DNA from: Thermoanaerobacterales bacterium
Lineage (GTDB): Bacteria > Bacillota > Thermosediminibacteria > Thermosediminibacterales > Tepidanaerobacteraceae
Length of the DNA: 10,817 nt
Direction of reading: 5' to 3'
Assembly (NCBI GenBank): GCA_012841995.1
Contig: DUTQ01000134.1
Coordinates: forward strand, 1 to 10,817
Shown: positions 7,494-10,817 of the stretch, piece after piece
Position numbering within the stretch: position 1 is the first letter of the stretch
Layout of the letters: each line of letters opens with the position of its first letter
The notes under the pieces: model-generated
Told to the model about the DNA's origin: nothing
Databases searched by the model: none
The model's input: the letters and a program-made list of their open reading frames with translations, nothing else
Translations under genes and position numbers: made by a program

Positions 7494-8858
7494 ATGGATT
7501 TAGCGCATACTTATTTGGGAGAGAAGGCATTAGAGCAAGGACTTAAGTATATTCTAAAACAACCCATAGATAATATTAGTAAGCTGCTTGAATGGGCTGA
7601 AAAGATTCCAATGGCTGATCACCATAAAAGAGATTTCGAGAGTGTAAGGAAATTTCTAGAAAACAAGGAAACAAATTGGTACAAATTAGCAGAAAAGTTA
7701 TTAACTGAAACCGATCCAAATGTTAGAGAAAAGTTCGGAATAAATTTCTTCTTAAATGCAAACTTTTTTGGTGTTCCAAAACAGCTTAAATTAGCTGAGG
7801 AATTAGGCTATTCAATACCGTGGACGATCCTCATAGATCCTACGGAAAAATGCAATTTGCACTGCACAGGCTGCTGGGCTGGTGATTATCAAAAAGCTGA
7901 AGAGTTAGATAATGAAACACTTGATAGGGTCTTCACTGAAGCGGAAGAATTGGGTATTTACTTTATTATCATGTCTGGCGGAGAGCCTCTTGTAAGAAAA
8001 GATGATATAATTAAATTAGCTGAAAAACATAAATCTCAGTGTTTTCATATCTTTACTAATGGAACGCTGGTAGATGATAAGTTTATAGAGGATCTTAAAA
8101 GAGTAGGCAATATAACACTTGCTTTTAGTATTGAAGGGTTTGAGGAGACTACAGATAAGAGGCGCGGAAAAGGCGTATTTAAAAAGGTAATGGAAGCAAT
8201 GGATAAGATGAGGGAAGCGGGTCTGTTATTTGGAGTATCTACAACATATACAAGGGAAAATACCGAAGAACTGGCAAGTGAAGAATTTGTTGATATGCTT
8301 GTCGAAAAAGGTTGTACTTATGGATGGTATTTCACATATATACCTGTTGGCAGGGATGTCGATGTTAATTTGATGGCTACACCTGAACAGAGGGCATATA
8401 TGTACGATAAAGTGTTAGAATATCGACAAACAAAGCCCATATTCTTAATGGATTTCTGGAATGATGGAGAATCATCCAATGGCTGTGTTGCCGGTGGGAG
8501 ACGCTTTATTCATATAAATGCTCGTGGAGACGTTGAACCATGTGCTTTTGTACATTATGCCAATTGCAACATTAAAGACGTTTCATTAAAGGAAGCTCTT
8601 GGTTCTCCATTGATGAGAGCATATCAAAAACGTCAGCCATTTAATGTGAATATGAGGCGACCATGTCCCCTTATAGATAATCCGGAAAAGATGGTTGAGA
8701 TACTTGAAGAAAGCAAGGCATATCCAACACAGCTGAACCCTGATGAATCTGCTAGAGAATTTGCCGATAAATTAGCTGATTATGCAAAAAAATGGGGTGA
8801 TATTTCCGATAAAATCTGGTTTGAAAAGCATCCTGAGCAAAAAGCAGCTAACAAGTAA
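7494..8858 (+). CDS. Radical SAM protein with C-terminal SPASM/Twitch-like cluster domain, substrate unknown
   Basis: The 454-residue product has three parts. Residues 1 to about 110 are a charged, probably helical extension without cysteines that look like ligands. The radical SAM core begins with C120-x3-C124-x2-C127 (CNLHCTGC), which binds the [4Fe-4S] cluster that cleaves S-adenosylmethionine, followed by the SAM-contact motif GGEP at 162-165. The C-terminal part carries C331, C350, C358 and C391 in a CxxG...GDVEPC pattern like a SPASM/Twitch domain, enough for one auxiliary cluster. Such enzymes often modify peptides or cofactors, but no precursor peptide or partner enzyme is visible. 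The ATG follows AGGAGG by 7 nt. The gene has its own promoter, and with no terminator after it, read-through into the ArsR-type gene is likely. Clusters imply an anaerobic or microaerobic cytoplasm. Confidence 0.85.
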   Translation: MDLAHTYLGEKALEQGLKYILKQPIDNISKLLEWAEKIPMADHHKRDFESVRKFLENKETNWYKLAEKLLTETDPNVREKFGINFFLNANFFGVPKQLKLAEELGYSIPWTILIDPTEKCNLHCTGCWAGDYQKAEELDNETLDRVFTEAEELGIYFIIMSGGEPLVRKDDIIKLAEKHKSQCFHIFTNGTLVDDKFIEDLKRVGNITLAFSIEGFEETTDKRRGKGVFKKVMEAMDKMREAGLLFGVSTTYTRENTEELASEEFVDMLVEKGCTYGWYFTYIPVGRDVDVNLMATPEQRAYMYDKVLEYRQTKPIFLMDFWNDGESSNGCVAGGRRFIHINARGDVEPCAFVHYANCNIKDVSLKEALGSPLMRAYQKRQPFNVNMRRPCPLIDNPEKMVEILEESKAYPTQLNPDESAREFADKLADYAKKWGDISDKIWFEKHPEQKAANK

Positions 8859-8889
8859 TACAATATGCAATACTTTTATAGTAATTTGC

Positions 8890-8906
8890 TTATACGAGGA
8901 GGTTAA
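8890..8906 (+). repeat. First copy of duplicated Shine-Dalgarno segment
   Basis: TTATACGAGGAGGTTAA here recurs as TTATACGAAGGAGGTTAA at 8989-9006, with a single-base indel, about 100 nt apart. This copy contains a strong ribosome site but is followed by no ATG, GTG or TTG at useful distance. GAGGT within it can pair with ACCTC at 8912-8916, which would hide the ribosome site. Confidence 0.55.
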
Positions 8907-8931
8907 CTACGACCTCTATCTGTACAAATAT

Positions 8932-8954
8932 TATCTCACAAGAATAGTGGGATA
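8932..8954 (+). promoter_or_regulatory. Leader hairpin before the ArsR-type gene
   Basis: TATCTCAC pairs with GTGGGATA (8 bp, one G-U) around a 7-nt loop. No T tract follows directly, so it is not a plain terminator. It lies between the two copies of the duplicated Shine-Dalgarno segment and may be part of a structured leader. Confidence 0.35.
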
Positions 8955-8964
8955 GAAAAGAAAA

Positions 8965-8982
8965 TATAGTTTTTTAACTATA
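8965..8982 (+). promoter_or_regulatory. TATAGTT-TTTT-AACTATA dyad, candidate operator
   Basis: Two perfect 7-bp arms flank a TTTT centre immediately upstream of the ArsR-type ribosome site at 8997-9002. ArsR-family repressors often bind AT-rich dyads close to their own gene, so autoregulation is a reasonable inference. It could also fold as a weak RNA hairpin. Confidence 0.3.
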
Positions 8983-9011
8983 ACATTATTATACGAAGGA
9001 GGTTAAAGCCA

Positions 9012-9320
9012 ATAATAAGAAACCAAAGTGAGTTTCAGGTACAGTTCTTACATGGGCTTGCTGACAGAACAAGGCTTAGTATAATAAAATCTCTTATGGA
9101 GCATGAAAAAACTGTATCACAACTTGTAAAAGAACTAAATGGTTCTCAAGCAAATATATCTACACATTTAAAAACACTAAAGGCAATAGGGGTTTTACAA
9201 AGCAGACAACAAGGCAAATACGTTTATTATAGCATTAGGGACGAGTCTATATGTGAGTTCCTCCAGTATCTTGAGGAAATGTTGCTTAACATGAGAAAAC
9301 AGGCTCTAGAAGGAATATGA
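9012..9320 (+). CDS. ArsR/SmtB-family winged-helix regulator, apparently with an AUA start
   Basis: The frame encodes a complete ArsR-type winged helix: an N-terminal stretch FLHGLADRTRLSIIKSL, recognition helix SQANISTHLKTLKAIG and wing QQGKYVYYSIRD, ending in a helical tail. These repressors release DNA on binding a metal or other ligand. The CxC metal motif of the arsenic/cadmium type is absent; the only cysteine is in ICEFL after the wing. The first ATG in frame, 9096, would delete the conserved first helices and has no ribosome site. Between the upstream stop (8967-8969) and 9096 there is no ATG, GTG, TTG or CTG. The good ribosome site AAGGAGG ends at 9002, and the codon at proper distance is ATA at 9012 (another at 9015), giving about 102 residues. 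Either a rare AUA start is used or the start codon was lost by mutation. Confidence 0.75.
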   Translation: MIRNQSEFQVQFLHGLADRTRLSIIKSLMEHEKTVSQLVKELNGSQANISTHLKTLKAIGVLQSRQQGKYVYYSIRDESICEFLQYLEEMLLNMRKQALEGI

Positions 9321-9332
9321 ATATATCAAGGG

Positions 9333-9392
9333 TATATCAAGGGGACGGTTCTTCTGATATATATATATCAGAAGAACCGTCCCCTTGATATA
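9333..9392. repeat. 60-bp perfect palindrome with GGGGACGGTTC core
   Basis: The two 30-bp arms are exact reverse complements with no spacer. Each arm carries AGGGGACGGTTCTTC flanked by its own short inverted ends TATATCA and TGATATA, so the element is a palindrome made of two smaller ones. A partial copy of its edge (ATATATCAAGGG) lies directly to the left at 9321-9332. The GGGGACGGTTC word is, from memory, a recurrent motif of intergenic palindromes in Firmicutes and is often linked to REP-associated Y1 transposases; no transposase is present here. It lies 12 nt after the ArsR-type stop and 39 nt from the end of the convergent lipoprotein gene. It may therefore act as a bidirectional terminator, although no T tract follows on either side. 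Confidence 0.85.
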
Positions 9393-9431
9393 TGCTAACA
9401 CAAAACAAGGTTTTTAAGGCTTAAATGGATT

Positions 9432-10535
9432 TTATTTGGAAATAGGATTTAAGAAGCCCTCTATTGCGGCATCGTCCAGATCGCAGCCATAAAATTCTTT
9501 GTAAAAATACTGTGCTTCTTTTTTAATATCTATATCCTCAAAAGTTTCTGGATAGAGAGTTTTTGAAAGCCACATAAACCCAAGTATTGCATCTGGGCAG
9601 GGCCTGTCCCACCAAAATGCGCCTATGGGGCATGTATGTAATTGGCATTGTTCAACAGCTTTTAAATTGGCAAGCTGTTTATCGCTTTGAATCTCATCTT
9701 TTGTTATAAGGCCGCCTTCTTTACCATTTACATCACTTAATAACATCACATCTGGATCCCACTTTATCAATTGCTCCAAGGAAATCATTCTTTCCTTTCC
9801 TAAGTCATGTGCAACATTTATGCCACCTGAAGTGTTAATCAAAATGTCTCCCCACCATGCTGAACCTTCGGTTTCGAGCATTTGTTTGCGCGCATAATAA
9901 ACTCTCTTTTTCTTTTCTTGAGGTATTTTTGATATTCTCTCGTTTATTATATCCAGGTTTTTGTCCCAATAGGCAACAATTTTTTCGGCTTTTTCTTCAT
10001 TGCCAAGTAATTGTCCCAGCATCATAAATTCCTTTTTTAACTTTTCAACATCTGTAAGACCTGTTGAAACCCTTACAACAGGGATTCCGACTTCTTCTAT
10101 TTTACTGTTTCCCTTTTCTGAAGTTATACTGGCGATTACTATGTCAGGATCAAGCTTCAAGACTTCTTCAGTGCTTACATCATCAAAAGAGCCTACATCT
10201 GGCAAATCTTTAAATTCCGGCTTTAATTCTAGCAGTTGCTTGAATTTTTTCATTGATGGCTGGGCAATTATCTTATCACTAGCTCCCAGGACGACTAAAT
10301 CGTGTGTAGCTCCACCATAGCAGGTAATAATGACATTGTTTACTTCTTTGGGGATAACAACCTCTTTACCGCCCATATCTACTATTGTTCTTTCCTGTGT
10401 TTTTTCCTGACATTGTTCTTGGTCATCAGGCTGGTTTGCGGCTTGGTTACCGCAGCCGCCGAATATCATTGATGAGAATAGTAATACGATAACAAGTAAT
10501 AAACTAACAAGGCTCTTGTTTTTTTTAATAGACAT
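9432..10535 (-). CDS. ABC-transporter substrate-binding lipoprotein, class III (BtuF/FepB/MolA type)
   Basis: The 367-residue product starts with a lipoprotein signal peptide: a KKNK charged end, a hydrophobic run, and a lipobox ending in FGGC with the lipidated cysteine at C28. The mature part follows the Peripla_BP_2 fold used for iron siderophores, haem, cobalamin and, in MolA, molybdate or tungstate. Typical stretches are RTIVDMGGKEVVIPKEVNN, a GSFDDVSTEEVLKLDPDIVI loop and SLEQLIKWDPDVMLLS. Cysteines at 297, 302 and 313 flank the GAFWWDRP segment, with C72 and C351 elsewhere. The ATG at 10535 follows GGAGGAG with 7-nt spacing. No permease or ATPase gene is in the window, so it may be an orphan component or have its partners elsewhere. 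The operator-like dyad over its promoter makes me favour an oxyanion or metal ligand, but substrate assignment is open. Confidence 0.88.
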   Translation of the reverse strand: MSIKKNKSLVSLLLVIVLLFSSMIFGGCGNQAANQPDDQEQCQEKTQERTIVDMGGKEVVIPKEVNNVIITCYGGATHDLVVLGASDKIIAQPSMKKFKQLLELKPEFKDLPDVGSFDDVSTEEVLKLDPDIVIASITSEKGNSKIEEVGIPVVRVSTGLTDVEKLKKEFMMLGQLLGNEEKAEKIVAYWDKNLDIINERISKIPQEKKKRVYYARKQMLETEGSAWWGDILINTSGGINVAHDLGKERMISLEQLIKWDPDVMLLSDVNGKEGGLITKDEIQSDKQLANLKAVEQCQLHTCPIGAFWWDRPCPDAILGFMWLSKTLYPETFEDIDIKKEAQYFYKEFYGCDLDDAAIEGFLNPISK

Positions 10536-10579
10536 ATAATTACTCCTCCATTTTTATATAATGGTGTAGATTTATAGTG

Positions 10580-10608
10580 ATTATAGCATCCAAATGCGTT
10601 ATTTTCAA
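10580..10608 (-). promoter_or_regulatory. Strong promoter of the lipoprotein gene
   Basis: On the minus strand TTGAAA (10608-10603, 5 of 6) and TATAAT (10585-10580, 6 of 6) have 17-bp spacing, and TGc before the -10 makes it extended. Transcription would begin near 10573, about 37 nt before the start codon. The -35 box lies inside the dyad at 10597-10620. Confidence 0.75.
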
Positions 10609-10620
10609 ATTCAAATAACG
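10597..10620. promoter_or_regulatory. 24-bp perfect dyad operator, ModE-like
   Basis: CGTTATTT (10597-10604) and AAATAACG (10613-10620) are exact inverted repeats with an 8-bp centre. The dyad covers the -35 box of the lipoprotein promoter, so a bound protein would block polymerase. The half-site and overall length resemble the CGTTATAT-spacer-ATAACG sites described for the molybdate-responsive regulator ModE. That similarity is recalled and not searched. Confidence 0.6.
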
Positions 10621-10703
10621 ATAGTTATAGTAAAAAGTGACAGACAGCTAGGGAATATTCTAGCTTTGCTTCAGTTTTAAACATCTCTTTAATAAATTTC
10701 ACA

Positions 10704-10728
10704 TAAAAAAATAGGGCCATGGCCCTAT
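10704..10728 (-). terminator. Intrinsic terminator of the GGDEF gene
   Basis: ATAGGGCCATGGCCCTAT (10711-10728) is an 18-bp perfect palindrome, folding as a 7-bp GC-rich stem with a CATG loop. On the minus strand it is followed by seven T residues (10710-10704) and it lies 16 nt after the minus-strand stop. On the plus strand no T tract follows, so it works leftward only. It isolates the lipoprotein gene from the gene upstream. Confidence 0.85.
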
Positions 10729-10744
10729 CAAAAAAATGAAACTT

Positions 10745-10817
10745 TTAGTTATTACTTATAAATTTCCCGGCGTTTTTGGCTTCATACATCGCCTTATCAG
10801 CCTTTTCAATCAAGTCA
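10745..10817 (-). CDS. GGDEF-domain (diguanylate cyclase) protein, C-terminal end only
   Basis: Reading leftward from the window edge, 23 codons and a stop encode DLIEKADKAMYEAKNAGKF plus ISNN. The ADKAMYEAKNAGK run is the hallmark last helix of GGDEF domains, which make the second messenger cyclic di-GMP. The active-site GGDEF motif itself and any sensor domain lie beyond the window, so catalytic competence cannot be judged. The gene ends in the terminator at 10704-10728. Confidence 0.85.
   Translation of the reverse strand, partial: DLIEKADKAMYEAKNAGKFISNN

Noticed and set aside
8907..8969. Leader peptide after the first Shine-Dalgarno copy
   Set aside because: No standard start codon lies at suitable distance in any frame; the short open frames do not resemble known peptides.
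9096..9320. ArsR-type gene starting at ATG 9096
   Set aside because: It would remove the conserved first helices of the winged helix and has no ribosome site; family-like coding continues upstream.
10000..10320. Plus-strand open frame opposite the lipoprotein gene
   Set aside because: It is antisense to a well-supported gene, has a low-complexity Ser-rich product and no ribosome site.
10646..10665. AGCTAG/CTAGCT hairpin between the GGDEF terminator and the lipoprotein promoter
   Set aside because: A 6-bp stem with an 8-nt loop and no T tract; it lies upstream of the promoter and has no evident role.
1..10817. CRISPR array, tRNA or rRNA genes
   Set aside because: No regularly spaced repeats and no cloverleaf or rRNA-like segments were seen on either strand.

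Overview
The window is AT-rich chromosomal DNA from a spore-forming member of the Firmicutes, most likely an anaerobic Clostridia-type lineage. This rests on an intact stage II sporulation phosphatase gene (spoIIE), the gene order spoIIE-tilS-hpt-ftsH that is widespread in endospore formers, strong AGGAGG-type ribosome binding sites, frequent TTG starts and a lipoprotein-type binding protein. I cannot name the genus from the sequence alone.

Layout. Bases 1-288 hold the terminator of an upstream transcript and the spoIIE control region. Its consensus -35 and -10 boxes are 21 bp apart and it carries TGTCAAA-like motifs, which resembles the unusual Spo0A-activated promoters known from Bacillus. 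Bases 289-6710 form the conserved core, all on the + strand. spoIIE has its own terminator; tilS and hpt overlap by 4 nt and are probably translationally coupled; ftsH has its own good promoter and a strong terminator. Bases 6711-10817 are lineage-specific: a small DUF606/YdcZ-type membrane protein, a radical SAM protein of unknown substrate, a small ArsR-family regulator with no conventional start codon, a 60-bp perfect palindrome, and on the - strand a class III ABC-transporter lipoprotein and the last 23 codons of a GGDEF-domain protein.

How the genes relate. The core block links sporulation (SpoIIE activates sigma-F), tRNA-Ile decoding (TilS), purine salvage (Hpt) and membrane proteolysis (FtsH). 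The right half looks like independent transcription units. The radical SAM gene has an extended -10 promoter and may be co-transcribed with the ArsR-type gene through a structured leader. The lipoprotein gene has a strong promoter whose -35 box lies inside a 24-bp perfect dyad (CGTTATTT-N8-AAATAACG). That dyad resembles molybdate-responsive ModE sites and suggests an oxyanion or metal uptake role.

The points most worth following up are the missing start codon of the ArsR-type gene together with its duplicated Shine-Dalgarno segment, the 60-bp palindrome carrying a GGGGACGGTTC core, the ModE-like operator, and the orphan radical SAM enzyme. I did not find a complete multi-gene system that I could call undescribed.
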